The notes: generated from the sequence alone by a model not told the origin. Shown: positions 1-7,398, counted from the first letter of the stretch. The stretch: 31,827 bases of DNA from UBA9715 sp045614225 (GCA_045614225.1 JAZLCO010000131.1:1-31827); one strand, 5' to 3'. Translations and numbers: made by a program.

Positions 1-5
1 CAGAA

Positions 6-77
6 TGGCACAGTGCCCCCTGGGAAGGGTGTGCCATTTCCAGAAATGGCACCCCCTTCCCAGGGAGCACTGTGCCA
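6..77. repeat. 72-bp near-perfect inverted repeat upstream of ackA
   Basis: Two 35-nt arms (6-40 and 43-77) are complementary apart from two mismatches and are separated by two bases. The outer end reads TGGCACAGTGC and the centre CCATTTC/GAAATGG. There is no T-run on either side typical of a terminator. The right arm resembles the intergenic palindrome at 4306-4327 (about 19 of 22 bases), so this looks like a member of a dispersed palindromic repeat family (REP or MITE-like). It could also terminate an upstream gene lying outside the window. Confidence 0.8.
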
Positions 78-115
78 CTACGCCGCAAACAAACAACGAC
101 CCTACCCCTTTCGTC

Positions 116-132
116 CCATTGAATTACAATGG
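116..132 (+). promoter_or_regulatory. Candidate ackA promoter with embedded palindrome
   Basis: CCATTG-AATTA-CAATGG is a perfect 6-bp-arm palindrome at 116-132. A -10-like TACAAT sits inside it at 125-130, about 30 bases before the ackA start codon. No convincing -35 is seen 17 bases upstream. The arrangement would fit an operator overlapping a promoter, but the regulator is unknown. Confidence 0.35.
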
Positions 133-160
133 AGGGACTGAACCACAAGGAGGAACCGTC

Positions 161-1378
161 ATGCTCGTACTCGTCGTCAACGCTGGCTCTTCGAGCCTCA
201 AGTCGCAACTCATCGAAACCGAGGGCAAAGATGCCCGCATGAAATGCCTGGCCGAGAAGGTCGGCACCGACGAAGCCCGCATGAGCGTCTCGTTCGCCCC
301 CGATTTCCAAAAGGTCACGTACAACGTCGCTGACCTATCAGTAGCCCAGTGCCTGCGCAAGCTGCTCGACATCATGACCGACGACCCCGAGTCGCCCATC
401 AGCGGCCTCGGCCAGATCGAAGCGATCGGCAACCGCATCGTCGCCGGCGGCGAGTACTTCACCAAGGCTGCGCTCATCGACGAGGAAGCACGCGCCAACC
501 TGGATAAATGCGAGGAATTGGCACCGTTGCACAATCCGGCAGCTGATGCCTGCATCGACATGCTGCGCAAACTCATGCCCAACACGCCGCAAGTGGCCGT
601 CTTCGACACCGCGTTCCACACGACCATGCCACCGAAGGCCTACATGTACCCGCTGCCGATGCGCTACTACGAGGACTACCATATCCGCCGTTACGGCGCG
701 CACGGCACGTCGCACCGTTATGCCGCCCAACAGGCTGCCAACTTGCTCGGCCGCCCGCTGCGCGACCTGGGCCTCATCACATGCCACCTGGGCAACGGCG
801 GTTCGATCACGGCCGTCAACCACGGCAAGTCCATCGACACCACCATGGGCTTCACGCCGCTAGAGGGCCTGATGATGGGCACGCGTTCAGGCAACATCGA
901 CCCGGCCATCCTCACCTACATCATGCGCCGCGAAGGCAAGACGTTCGACGAGATGGACGAAATCCTGAACAAAGAAAGCGGCATCCTGGGCATTTCGGGC
1001 ACGAGCTCCGACATGCGCGACGTGCTTGACGCCGCCGCCCGTGGCGACGAGCATGCAAACCTCGCCATCGACATGTACGTCTACCGCGTGCAGAAGGCCA
1101 TTGGCGGCTACTACGCGGCCATGACCCGCACCGACGCAGTCGTCATGACAGCCGGTATCGGCGAGAACTCTGCCGACCTGCGCGAGCGCATCTTCGCCGG
1201 CTTGGCGCATATGGGCATGATTCTGGACAAGGAACGCAACGACGTCACCGGCCAGATCGGCATGAACCGCATCATCTCGATCGACGACAGCCCCATCAAG
1301 ATCTGCGTCGTCACGACCGATGAAGAGATGCGCATCGCACGCGAGACCGACAACCTGGTCAGCCAGCTGCGCGAATAG
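161..1378 (+). CDS. ackA: Acetate kinase
   Basis: ATP:acetate phosphotransferase of 405 residues, interconverting acetyl phosphate plus ADP with acetate plus ATP in the cytoplasm; it is the substrate-level phosphorylation step of fermentative acetate production. The start is ATG 161 because AAGGAGG lies 7 bases upstream and the conserved N-terminus NAGSSSLK follows at residues 7-14; the reading frame is open further upstream but runs through the inverted repeat and has no homology. Family motifs are visible: FDTAFH, the histidine block YGAHGTSHRY, CHLGNGG, MGTRSGN, TAGIGENS and the C-terminal TTDEEMRIAR. The normally conserved GHRVVHGGE block reads GNRIVAGGE (N91, A95), while the catalytic arginine between them is kept. 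A phosphotransacetylase gene, the usual partner, is not in the window. A hairpin terminator follows the stop codon. Confidence 0.97.
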   Translation: MLVLVVNAGSSSLKSQLIETEGKDARMKCLAEKVGTDEARMSVSFAPDFQKVTYNVADLSVAQCLRKLLDIMTDDPESPISGLGQIEAIGNRIVAGGEYFTKAALIDEEARANLDKCEELAPLHNPAADACIDMLRKLMPNTPQVAVFDTAFHTTMPPKAYMYPLPMRYYEDYHIRRYGAHGTSHRYAAQQAANLLGRPLRDLGLITCHLGNGGSITAVNHGKSIDTTMGFTPLEGLMMGTRSGNIDPAILTYIMRREGKTFDEMDEILNKESGILGISGTSSDMRDVLDAAARGDEHANLAIDMYVYRVQKAIGGYYAAMTRTDAVVMTAGIGENSADLRERIFAGLAHMGMILDKERNDVTGQIGMNRIISIDDSPIKICVVTTDEEMRIARETDNLVSQLRE

Positions 1379-1426
1379 AATGCCGCTAATCCAAGGTTGA
1401 TTCTTGGACATGCAAATTGACGTTTG

Positions 1427-1461
1427 GTTGCCGTCGCGCTCCTGCGACGGCAACTGATTTT
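1427..1461 (+). terminator. Rho-independent terminator of ackA
   Basis: An 11-bp perfect stem (1427-1437 with 1444-1454), GC-rich and with a 6-base loop, is followed by TGATTTTT. It lies between ackA and the convergent aroE, and the T-run is only on the plus side, so it mainly serves ackA. Confidence 0.8.
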
Positions 1462-2333
1462 TAGAACAACTCGCGCTCGATTTGATCAATCGGCATTTGC
1501 ACGCCATACCAGATGGCTTCGCTTGCTGCGGCCTGTTCAATGAGCATTCCCAAACCAGAAACAACATTGCAACCACGTGCTCGCGCATCGATGATGAGTT
1601 GGGTCTCGCGCGGATGGTAAATCGCATCCGCCACAACCATGCCTGGCTTGATGAAGTCAGGAGGAACAGGCGTTTCGGCGCATCCGTCGCCCATGCCGAT
1701 TGGCGTGGCGTTCACAAGGACGTCCGCATCCTGGATGCATGCTTTCAGAGCAGCAGCATCGGACATGTCGTGCAACTCGATTTCGCATGAAGTGCACACG
1801 CGCACTCGGTCAATCAACTCTTGGGCATGGCGGTGGCTTTCACCGCCCGCACGCGCGAACACGTCGATGTGCGCCACACCGTCGAGCGCTGCTTGTACGA
1901 GAACTGCACTTCCGGCGCCACCAGGCCCGAGCAACACCATCCGGCTTCCAGAGACGTTCACACCGTGCTTAACAAGGTTGACCATGAACCCAAGACCATC
2001 GGTGTTATAGCCGATGATTTTGCCGTCTGCTTTCTTCAGCACATTGACAGCGCCAATCAGCCGTGCCGCTTCATCCAGCTCGTCGAGATGCTCGATGATT
2101 GCCTGCTTGCAGGGCATGGTCACGTTGCTGCCATCCCAGCAATCCGCCGCCCGCAATTCGTCGACGATTTCGCCAAGATCGTCGTTGCCCACGTCGAACG
2201 CCCGATACTCAGCGTCAATCCCAAGAAGCTGGAACGAAAAGTTGTGGATCGCTGGCGAAAGGGAGTGGCCCGTCGGGCTGCCCAACAGCGCAATCAAACG
2301 CGTGCGTCCACTTGTCTCGCTGATTCCTAGCAC
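1461..2333 (-). CDS. aroE: Shikimate dehydrogenase
   Basis: NADP-dependent reduction of 3-dehydroshikimate to shikimate in the aromatic amino acid (chorismate) pathway; cytoplasmic, 290 residues, slightly longer than the usual ~270. Visible motifs are the substrate-binding GSPTGHSLSP near residue 18, NVTMPCK with the catalytic lysine, GYNTDGLGF with the catalytic aspartate, the nucleotide-binding glycine loop LGPGGAGSA, NATPIGM, and the C-terminal GLGMLIEQAA. The start codon used here is GTG at 2333; the ribosome-binding site is weak (GAAGG some 14 bases away), so the start is less certain than the identity. The gene stands alone and is convergent with ackA. A quinate/shikimate dehydrogenase (YdiB-type) specificity cannot be excluded from motifs alone. 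Confidence 0.93.
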   Translation of the reverse strand: MLGISETSGRTRLIALLGSPTGHSLSPAIHNFSFQLLGIDAEYRAFDVGNDDLGEIVDELRAADCWDGSNVTMPCKQAIIEHLDELDEAARLIGAVNVLKKADGKIIGYNTDGLGFMVNLVKHGVNVSGSRMVLLGPGGAGSAVLVQAALDGVAHIDVFARAGGESHRHAQELIDRVRVCTSCEIELHDMSDAAALKACIQDADVLVNATPIGMGDGCAETPVPPDFIKPGMVVADAIYHPRETQLIIDARARGCNVVSGLGMLIEQAAASEAIWYGVQMPIDQIERELF

Positions 2334-2441
2334 GTTTACTTCGCTTACCTTCGCAAGTCGATTTACCGTTGTTCCTAATTGAATTTTACTGTTTTCCTTT
2401 TAGCCCTGGCTGAACATGTGTCGATTGTCGAAGCCGTAAAA

Positions 2442-2711
2442 CTACCAAACAGCTCGTTGATGTATGAGACCAAGAATATTTACCGCATCTTCATGCTTGT
2501 CGATTTCATATACGACAATGAAGGGGTTGACTATCAGCTTTCTTACACACGAACCATACTGTTCAACGATGGATTCTGACAAATTGGAAGAACCCAAATC
2601 CGGAAAATCCGAAAGTTGTTCTATTCGGCGTCTTATCTCTTGTCGTTTGCTGACTAGCTGTACCGAACGCACGTCTTCGATGAATTGTTCGGTGTAACGA
2701 ATCTCAGACAT
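2442..2711 (-). CDS. ParE/RelE-superfamily toxin
   Basis: Small 89-residue protein of the RelE/ParE toxin superfamily (plasmid stabilisation type): N-terminal IRYTEQFIEDVRSV helix, central EIRRRIEQLSDFPDLGSSN, then VRKLIVNPFIVVYEID, the beta-strand run typical of the fold. Members either cleave mRNA at the ribosome or poison gyrase; the sequence read here does not settle which. The start at 2711 overlaps the end of the upstream antitoxin gene by 8 bases, which implies translational coupling; the longer open frame to 2792 is only read-through over the antitoxin. The antitoxin gene lies immediately upstream, in the standard antitoxin-first order. Confidence 0.85.
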   Translation of the reverse strand: MSEIRYTEQFIEDVRSVQLVSKRQEIRRRIEQLSDFPDLGSSNLSESIVEQYGSCVRKLIVNPFIVVYEIDKHEDAVNILGLIHQRAVW

Positions 2712-3000
2712 GAGGGGCGACTCTTTTCTCAATTTCGTCCCATGCTGCATCGCCGACGATATAGCGTCCTTCGGCGATATCGGCTCGTCCACGTTCTATC
2801 ACTCCAGCAATGAGGGCGTCTTCGACTGCTTGCTCGACCGCTTCTCGTATGCGTTTCTCAAACATTTCTTCAGACGCAAAAATAAAAGCACCTACCCCGT
2901 TTTCGGTAATGCGAACTATGTCATGACGAGCAGCTTCTTTTACTTCTGCCGTTTTCTTCTGCAAAGCGGTTACGGGATAAATCGGATCGAGGGTCTTCAT
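2704..3000 (-). CDS. Phd/YefM-family antitoxin
   Basis: 98-residue antitoxin. The N-terminal 50 residues fit the Phd/YefM DNA-binding fold (VTALQKKTAEVKEAARHD, then VRITENGVGAFIFAS), and the acidic, helical C-terminus (EEMFEKRIREAVEQAVEDAL and onward) would wrap the toxin. The start ATG at 3000 has a good GGAGG 8 bases upstream. It is first in a two-gene unit with the toxin. Such pairs normally repress their own promoter; the AT-rich stretch just upstream (3020-3080) is the likely operator-promoter region, but no clean palindrome was identified there. Confidence 0.85.
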   Translation of the reverse strand: MKTLDPIYPVTALQKKTAEVKEAARHDIVRITENGVGAFIFASEEMFEKRIREAVEQAVEDALIAGVIERGRADIAEGRYIVGDAAWDEIEKRVAPHV

Positions 3001-3111
3001 GTCCGTTCCTCCAATAGAACCTTATAATCTGCTTTTAGTATGCATTATTATCTAACTATTATCAATATATCCATTGAACTCACGTTTATCAATTCAAGTC
3101 CCAGCGCCCTC

Positions 3112-3159
3112 AAAATGCAGATTGGCTGCACGAAGACTCTTCCTCGTGCAGCCAATCTG
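3112..3159 (-). terminator. Hairpin terminator downstream of tRNA-Leu
   Basis: A perfect 16-bp stem (3118-3133 with 3144-3159, loop 3134-3143) begins 4 bases past the tRNA CCA end. On the minus strand it is followed by CATTTT. The T-tract is short, so efficiency is uncertain, but the placement fits a terminator for the tRNA transcript. Confidence 0.65.
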
Positions 3160-3162
3160 AAC

Positions 3163-3247
3163 TGGTAGGGGCGGTGGGACTCGAACCCACAAGACCAAGG
3201 TCGGCGGATTTTAAGTCCGCTGCGTCTGCCAATTCCGCCACGCCCCC
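3163..3247 (-). tRNA. tRNA-Leu (anticodon TAA)
   Basis: 85 nt including an encoded CCA. The acceptor stem GGGGGCG pairs with CGCCCCT (one G-U at the first pair), followed by discriminator A. The anticodon stem GCGGA/TCCGC closes the loop CTTAAAA, giving TAA. The T-loop TTCGAGT is normal, and the extended variable arm (CGACCTTGGTC) is the class II hallmark of leucine tRNA. Confidence 0.96.
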
Positions 3248-3252
3248 ATGGG

Positions 3253-3281
3253 TGCATAATTCAACCTGGTTGAATTATGCA
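3253..3281. repeat. Perfect 29-nt palindrome between tRNA-Leu and ppx
   Basis: Arms TGCATAATTCAACC (3253-3266) and its exact complement (3268-3281) flank a single base. It lies 6 bases from the 5' end of the tRNA and about 30 bases past the end of ppx. With no T-run on the minus strand it is a weak terminator candidate; it may be a protein-binding site or a processing element of a ppx-tRNA transcript. Confidence 0.7.
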
Positions 3282-3312
3282 TTGCTATTGTGCCACAGGT
3301 TGGCGCCGTGCG

Positions 3313-4269
3313 TCAGCGAGATGCCGTGGCCAAAACCACACCCTGCAGGATATCCGACTCGCTGACGGTGAACTCGTCGATGCCGGTCACTTCCATAATC
3401 TGCTGCAAGATCACAATGCCTGCGAGGATCACAGGTGCGCGCTGCGGGTTCAAACCGACGATCTTCTGGCGGTCCACCAGCGGCATGTCCTGGAGCTTCG
3501 CGATGAGCGCGTCGAGGTCAGCACGTGTGACCACGGCTCCATGCACACGCGTCGAATCGTAGACTTCCATCTCCTCCCGCATCGACACGATGCTCGTGGC
3601 AGTGCCCGCAACGGCAATGACGCGGCCGGCCATGTAGCCGCCCTCAATCAGCATGCCAAGGTAATCAGCCATTTCGTCGGCAATCCACTCGGCGGCTTTC
3701 CCAACGAGCTCGGCACCCGGCGGATCTTGCGTGAAGAAACGCTCGGTCACACGACGGCAGCCGATTTGGAACGAATGGGCATGCTCGAGCGCGCCACCCG
3801 CCATGCCGGCGATTATCTCAGTCGAGCCACCGCCCACATCGATGACAACGGCCTTCTCGCCAGGGAACGCCGACGTGGCGCCCGAAAACGACAATGCCGC
3901 CTCGCGTTCGCCCGGAATAATGTGCAGCTCGACGCCCGCCTGGTGCAAGCGCTCGACGAGCTCATCTGAATTGGAGGCATCGCGCGCAGCCGACGTGGCG
4001 ATTGCGCACGTGGTGATCGGAGCGTCCTCCTCTTCGAGCTTTGCAATCGTCGCTGCGAACTCGTCGACCTTCGCCCCGACACGTTCGATGGATTCGGCGG
4101 CAAGACGACCCGACGCATCGACGCCAGTGCCTAGGTTGGTGATGGCGATATCGCGCGCCACGTTCTCGATAGCGCCTGCCTCGTCGACGTCCGCGACGAA
4201 CAACCTGCTCGTCACCGTGCCGATGTCGATTGCCGCATAACGCCCCGGCTTGTAGAGACCAACGCTCAT
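3313..4269 (-). CDS. ppx: Ppx/GppA-family exopolyphosphatase / pppGpp phosphohydrolase
   Basis: 318-residue single-unit Ppx/GppA protein of the actin-like ATPase fold, acting on polyphosphate or pppGpp in the cytoplasm. Motifs: phosphate 1 loop AAIDIGTVTSRL near residue 12, ATSAARDASN, IPGEREA, phosphate 2 loop VIDVGGGSTEI, the adenosine-side AVAGTAT, and the C-terminal NPQRAPVILAG. It lacks the extra C-terminal HD-like domains of E. coli Ppx, as is usual in actinobacteria. The start ATG 4269 has AAGGAG 6 bases upstream. It is the third gene of the minus-strand set after a DtxR-type regulator and a DivIC-like gene, an order also familiar from actinobacterial eno-divIC-ppx neighbourhoods. Ppx versus GppA substrate preference cannot be told from the sequence. 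Confidence 0.9.
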   Translation of the reverse strand: MSVGLYKPGRYAAIDIGTVTSRLFVADVDEAGAIENVARDIAITNLGTGVDASGRLAAESIERVGAKVDEFAATIAKLEEEDAPITTCAIATSAARDASNSDELVERLHQAGVELHIIPGEREAALSFSGATSAFPGEKAVVIDVGGGSTEIIAGMAGGALEHAHSFQIGCRRVTERFFTQDPPGAELVGKAAEWIADEMADYLGMLIEGGYMAGRVIAVAGTATSIVSMREEMEVYDSTRVHGAVVTRADLDALIAKLQDMPLVDRQKIVGLNPQRAPVILAGIVILQQIMEVTGIDEFTVSESDILQGVVLATASR

Positions 4270-4296
4270 GATGAGCTCCTTTCACAAACATGCTGA

Positions 4297-4327
4297 TGGC
4301 ACACCGTTCCCAGGGAACTCTGTGCCA
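4297..4327. repeat. Short relative of the 6-77 inverted repeat
   Basis: TGGCACACCGTTCCC and AGGGAACTCTGTGCCA form an imperfect hairpin between the divIC-like gene and ppx. Bases 4306-4327 match 56-77 at about 19 of 22 positions, so the two are probably members of one dispersed intergenic palindrome family. Confidence 0.6.
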
Positions 4328-4356
4328 CCTCGAAACAACTCACTGCGATCAATCGA

Positions 4357-5250
4357 TTATTCAACCCCGAAGAACGCGTCGAGGAACGGCGTGTACCACT
4401 CTTCGGGCGCCTTGACGCTGCTCGAGAGCACGTTGCCTTCGACGTCGGAGGCGCCGTGGATGTCCTCGAGCGTGTCCTCGGACAATCCGGTAACGACGGC
4501 AGTCTCCTCGCCCGTTTTGATGTAGCCGTACTTTTCGCGCACGGCATCTTCCATGCCGGCGTTGCTGGCCAACGAGTCGTTCTCGAAGTCAATCGCGTTG
4601 TTGCGCTCCTCGACGATCGAGTACTCGGCAACCAGGCGGTCATGCTCGCGTTGCGCCTGATAGTACTGTTGTGCTGGCACGTAAAGGAAAACCGCGACCA
4701 GAGCCACGCACAGCACCGCCGTTGCAACCTTTAACGCGCGCGGGCTGAGGGGAATGTTCGAGAACCACCCGGCAGGATTGATCTTCGCGGAAACGGGACC
4801 GGCTTCGGAAACGCGCTGCATGCGGGCCGATTTGCGGTGCGTCGAGCCCATCTTGCCTTCGTAGAGCGCAGCGCGCGGCGCGCCCTCGGGCTCTGCCGCG
4901 TGATCGCGGGATTGCGAAATGGCTACCTGACGGTCGAACATCTTGTCGGCGCGGGCCTTCGTGCGTTGACGCTTGCGCTCTTCGCGTGCAGCCGACTTCT
5001 GCTTGCGGCTGTCGTTCGCCGTCGATTTCTGCTTGCGGTCGTCGCGTGCAGGTGTCTTCTGCCTACGCTCTTCACGCGTGCTCGATTTCTGGGAATGGGA
5101 GGATCTGCCCGAACGGGAATCTTGAGCCGTACGACTCGACCGACTCGAGCGCGCAGTTTGCCGGCGCGATTCGCGTGATGTTTCGGTTTGTTCCGATCCA
5201 CTGCGTCTCGTGCTGCGTTTCTGGGAGTTTTGAGACGGTCTGCGTGTCAT
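4357..5250 (-). CDS. Septum formation initiator (DivIC/FtsB-like) with long basic N-terminus
   Basis: 297-residue bitopic membrane protein. Residues 1 to about 165 are disordered and very basic, rich in Ser, Arg, Lys and Gln with repeated DxRKQK/REERKRQ patterns. One transmembrane helix follows (about 172-192, ATAVLCVALVAVFLYV), then a coiled coil (YYQAQREHDRLVAEYSIVEE), then the DivIC/FtsB signature MEDAVREKYGYIKTGEE. Family proteins are normally about 100-200 residues and sit in the divisome complex with FtsL and FtsQ/DivIB, helping to activate septal wall synthesis. The start ATG 5250 follows GAGGA; the gene begins 7 bases after the DtxR-type regulator and precedes ppx. The cytoplasmic tail is unusually long; it may bind DNA, acidic phospholipid or RNA, which is inference only. 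Confidence 0.85.
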   Translation of the reverse strand: MTRRPSQNSQKRSTRRSGSEQTETSRESRRQTARSSRSSRTAQDSRSGRSSHSQKSSTREERRQKTPARDDRKQKSTANDSRKQKSAAREERKRQRTKARADKMFDRQVAISQSRDHAAEPEGAPRAALYEGKMGSTHRKSARMQRVSEAGPVSAKINPAGWFSNIPLSPRALKVATAVLCVALVAVFLYVPAQQYYQAQREHDRLVAEYSIVEERNNAIDFENDSLASNAGMEDAVREKYGYIKTGEETAVVTGLSEDTLEDIHGASDVEGNVLSSSVKAPEEWYTPFLDAFFGVE

Positions 5251-5257
5251 GTTCTGG

Positions 5258-5656
5258 CTATTTTTCCTCTGGATCGACTATACCCAAATCTTCGATGTAT
5301 GCGACCCACTTCTCAAATGATTCATCACTTATTGCGTGTTCCATGAGGCATGCCTCGTCCTCGGCAACTTCCTCTGGGATGCCGACGGCTTGCGAGAGGA
5401 ATGCGGTCAAGTAACGATGGCGCTTGAAGACCGATTGGGCGTATTCGTAGCCAGCTTTTGTGAGGGTCACATCACCGTAGTACGGCTGCGTGGCAAGCTT
5501 CTTCTCTTTCAGCAATCCAATGGCTTTGTTAACGGATGCTTTCGAGACGCCCATATGGTTTGCGATGTCAACCGAGCGAACGGACTGTTCGGCTGTACCG
5601 CCAAGCATGACGATTGCCTCAAGGTAGTCCTCGTGCGACATGGAGACTTTTACCAT
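5258..5656 (-). CDS. DtxR/MntR-family metal-dependent transcriptional regulator
   Basis: 132-residue repressor. Residues 8-65 are the winged helix (HEDYLEAI, then IANHMGVSKASVNKAIGLL recognition helix, wing YYGDVTLTKAGYEYA). Residues 70-132 form the dimerisation and metal domain with FKRHRYLTAFL and DEACLMEH, which keep the His, Glu/Cys, Glu and His ligands known from DtxR and MntR. The SH3-like third domain is absent, as in MntR. The metal (Mn or Fe) cannot be assigned: the EAC..EH spacing resembles DtxR while the length resembles MntR. The start at 5656 is preferred because AGAGG precedes it; an in-frame ATG at 5701 would add 15 non-conserved residues. It leads a unit with the divIC-like gene and ppx and is divergent from thrC. 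Confidence 0.88.
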   Translation of the reverse strand: MVKVSMSHEDYLEAIVMLGGTAEQSVRSVDIANHMGVSKASVNKAIGLLKEKKLATQPYYGDVTLTKAGYEYAQSVFKRHRYLTAFLSQAVGIPEEVAEDEACLMEHAISDESFEKWVAYIEDLGIVDPEEK

Positions 5657-5684
5657 TACGACCTCTTCCCGACCGGTTCCCTCC

Positions 5685-5705
5685 ATAATACCATTCCACA
5701 ATGGT
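5685..5705 (-). promoter_or_regulatory. Candidate promoter and operator of the DtxR-type regulator
   Basis: On the minus strand, TATTAT (5685-5690) preceded by TGG fits an extended -10. Abutting it is the palindrome ACCATT-CCAC-AATGGT (5690-5705). A repressor bound here would block polymerase, so autoregulation is plausible. No good -35 was seen. Confidence 0.4.
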
Positions 5706-5807
5706 TTTCATGGAGCGATGGGACGATAAGCCGATTGACGGCGCCCCAATGGTGCATTGTCACTATATACTGGTGTGCATTGGAATTTTCAGGCAAGGAG
5801 GCCTGCT

Positions 5808-7364
5808 ATGACTAACAACCGTTACATCGATACCCGCGGAGCATCCGAGCGTCCGGTCTCGTTCACCGAGGCCGTCGTCGACGGCTTGGCTGCAGGCGGC
5901 GGATTGTACGTTCCCGAGCGCGTGCCCGAGTTGACGCTCGACGAGGTCTGCGCCCTCGCCGAGCTCCCCTATGCGAAACGCGCTGCGTGGATCTACCGCG
6001 CTTTCAAGGTCGACTTGACTGACGAGCAACTCGAGAAGATTACAACCGAGGCGTACGGCAGCCAATTCGACGACGAGGCCATCTGCCCCATCACCTCGCT
6101 TGGCGACGACGTCCATATGCTCGAGCTGTGGCACGGTCCGACGAGCGCCTTCAAGGACATGGCTCTGCAGTGCTTGCCGCGCTTCTTCAGCGTAAGCGCC
6201 GCAGAGCTGCGCGAACGCGGCAAGCTCGACGACACGCATATGATCCTCGTCGCGACATCGGGCGACACGGGCAAAGCGGCCCTCGAGGGCTTCCGCGACG
6301 TCGACGGCGTCTCGATCGGCGTCATGTATCCCGACGGCGGCGTGAGCGATATCCAATTCAAGCAGATGGCAACCCAGCGCGGCGGAAACGTCATCGTCTG
6401 GGGCGTTCGCGGTAATTTCGACGATTGCCAGACCGGTGCCAAGAACGTGTTCAACGACGAGGCGTTCGCTGCCCAGCTGCACGAGCAGTTCCACGTAGCC
6501 CTGTCGAGCGCGAACTCCATCAACTGGGGACGCCTCATGCCCCAAATCGTCTACTACATCTCCGCGTACGCTCAGCTCGTCGCCGATGGCGAGATCGAAC
6601 GTGGCAGCGAGATCGACGTCTGCGTTCCGACCGGCAACTTCGGAAACATCCTCGCGGCGTACTACGCCAAGCGCATGGGCACGCCGATCCGCCGACTGCT
6701 GTGCGCCTCGAACGAGAACCGCGTGCTCACCGACTTCATCAACACCGGCACCTACGACATCTCCGAGCGCACGTTCGTGAAGACGCCGTCGCCCTCGATG
6801 GACATTCTGGTCTCGTCGAACCTCGAGCGCCAGCTCTTCGAGCTGACCGGCCGTGACGCCGACGCCATCAAGGGTTGGATGGACGACTTGCGCGAGAAGC
6901 GCGGCTTCCGCGTCGACCGCGACACCTTCGGCAAGATGCGCGAGCTTTATGTTGCCGACTCGGTCGACAACGAGACCTGCCTGGCGACCATCCGCGAAGT
7001 GTTCGCAAGCAAGGGCTACCTCATGGACCCGCATACAGCCGTTGCCTACAAGGTTGCCGAGAACTTGCGCGAAGATGGCGTGCCCGTCGTCGTCGCATCA
7101 ACCGCACACTGGGCGAAGTTCGGCAACAACGTGTACCGGGCCCTGCATTCCCTCAAACTGTCCGACCCGCTGCCCAAACCGGTTGCTTCGTTGACCGGAT
7201 GCGCACTCAACCAGCTCATCGTCGACGAGACGGGGGCGCATCGCGCACCTGCAGGCCTCGCCGAACTGGACGACCTGCCCATCCGCTTCACTGAAGTCAT
7301 CGACGGCACGACCGAGGCCATTGGAACGGCTGTCTGTGAATTTTTACGTGAACAGGCTGAATAA
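5808..7364 (+). CDS. thrC: Threonine synthase
   Basis: PLP-dependent conversion of O-phosphohomoserine to threonine, last step of threonine biosynthesis; 518 residues, the long subgroup of ThrC. Motifs: GPTSAFKDMALQ with the PLP-binding lysine at about residue 116, the phosphate-binding ATSGDTGKAAL, ANSINWGR, and PTGNFGN. The C-terminus has HTAVAYKVAE and STAHWAKF, as usual. The start ATG 5808 follows CAAGGAGG at 7 bases; an in-frame extension of 17 codons upstream lacks support. It is monocistronic, divergent from the DtxR-type regulator, with a 150-bp shared upstream region that contains CCAATG and CATTGG half-sites (5746-5751 and 5778-5783) around TATATACT. No terminator hairpin is evident after the stop. 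Confidence 0.96.
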   Translation: MTNNRYIDTRGASERPVSFTEAVVDGLAAGGGLYVPERVPELTLDEVCALAELPYAKRAAWIYRAFKVDLTDEQLEKITTEAYGSQFDDEAICPITSLGDDVHMLELWHGPTSAFKDMALQCLPRFFSVSAAELRERGKLDDTHMILVATSGDTGKAALEGFRDVDGVSIGVMYPDGGVSDIQFKQMATQRGGNVIVWGVRGNFDDCQTGAKNVFNDEAFAAQLHEQFHVALSSANSINWGRLMPQIVYYISAYAQLVADGEIERGSEIDVCVPTGNFGNILAAYYAKRMGTPIRRLLCASNENRVLTDFINTGTYDISERTFVKTPSPSMDILVSSNLERQLFELTGRDADAIKGWMDDLREKRGFRVDRDTFGKMRELYVADSVDNETCLATIREVFASKGYLMDPHTAVAYKVAENLREDGVPVVVASTAHWAKFGNNVYRALHSLKLSDPLPKPVASLTGCALNQLIVDETGAHRAPAGLAELDDLPIRFTEVIDGTTEAIGTAVCEFLREQAE

Positions 7365-7369
7365 TCCAC

Positions 7370-7398
7370 TTCGAGTATTATCTTTGAATTGTTATAAT
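7370..7398 (+). promoter_or_regulatory. Candidate promoter of the ModE-like gene
   Basis: A consensus -10 TATAAT at 7393-7398 lies about 37 bases before the start codon. The hexamer 17 bases upstream (TTCGAG, 7370-7375) is a poor -35. Confidence 0.55.

Noticed and set aside
5..160. N-terminal extension of the acetate kinase frame
   Set aside because: It reads through the inverted repeat, has no homology to the family, and a strong AAGGAGG sits before ATG 161.
5808..7364. T-box or other threonine-responsive leader before thrC
   Set aside because: The region between the divergent genes is only about 150 bp, no T-box sequence or antiterminator structure was seen, and no terminator precedes the start.
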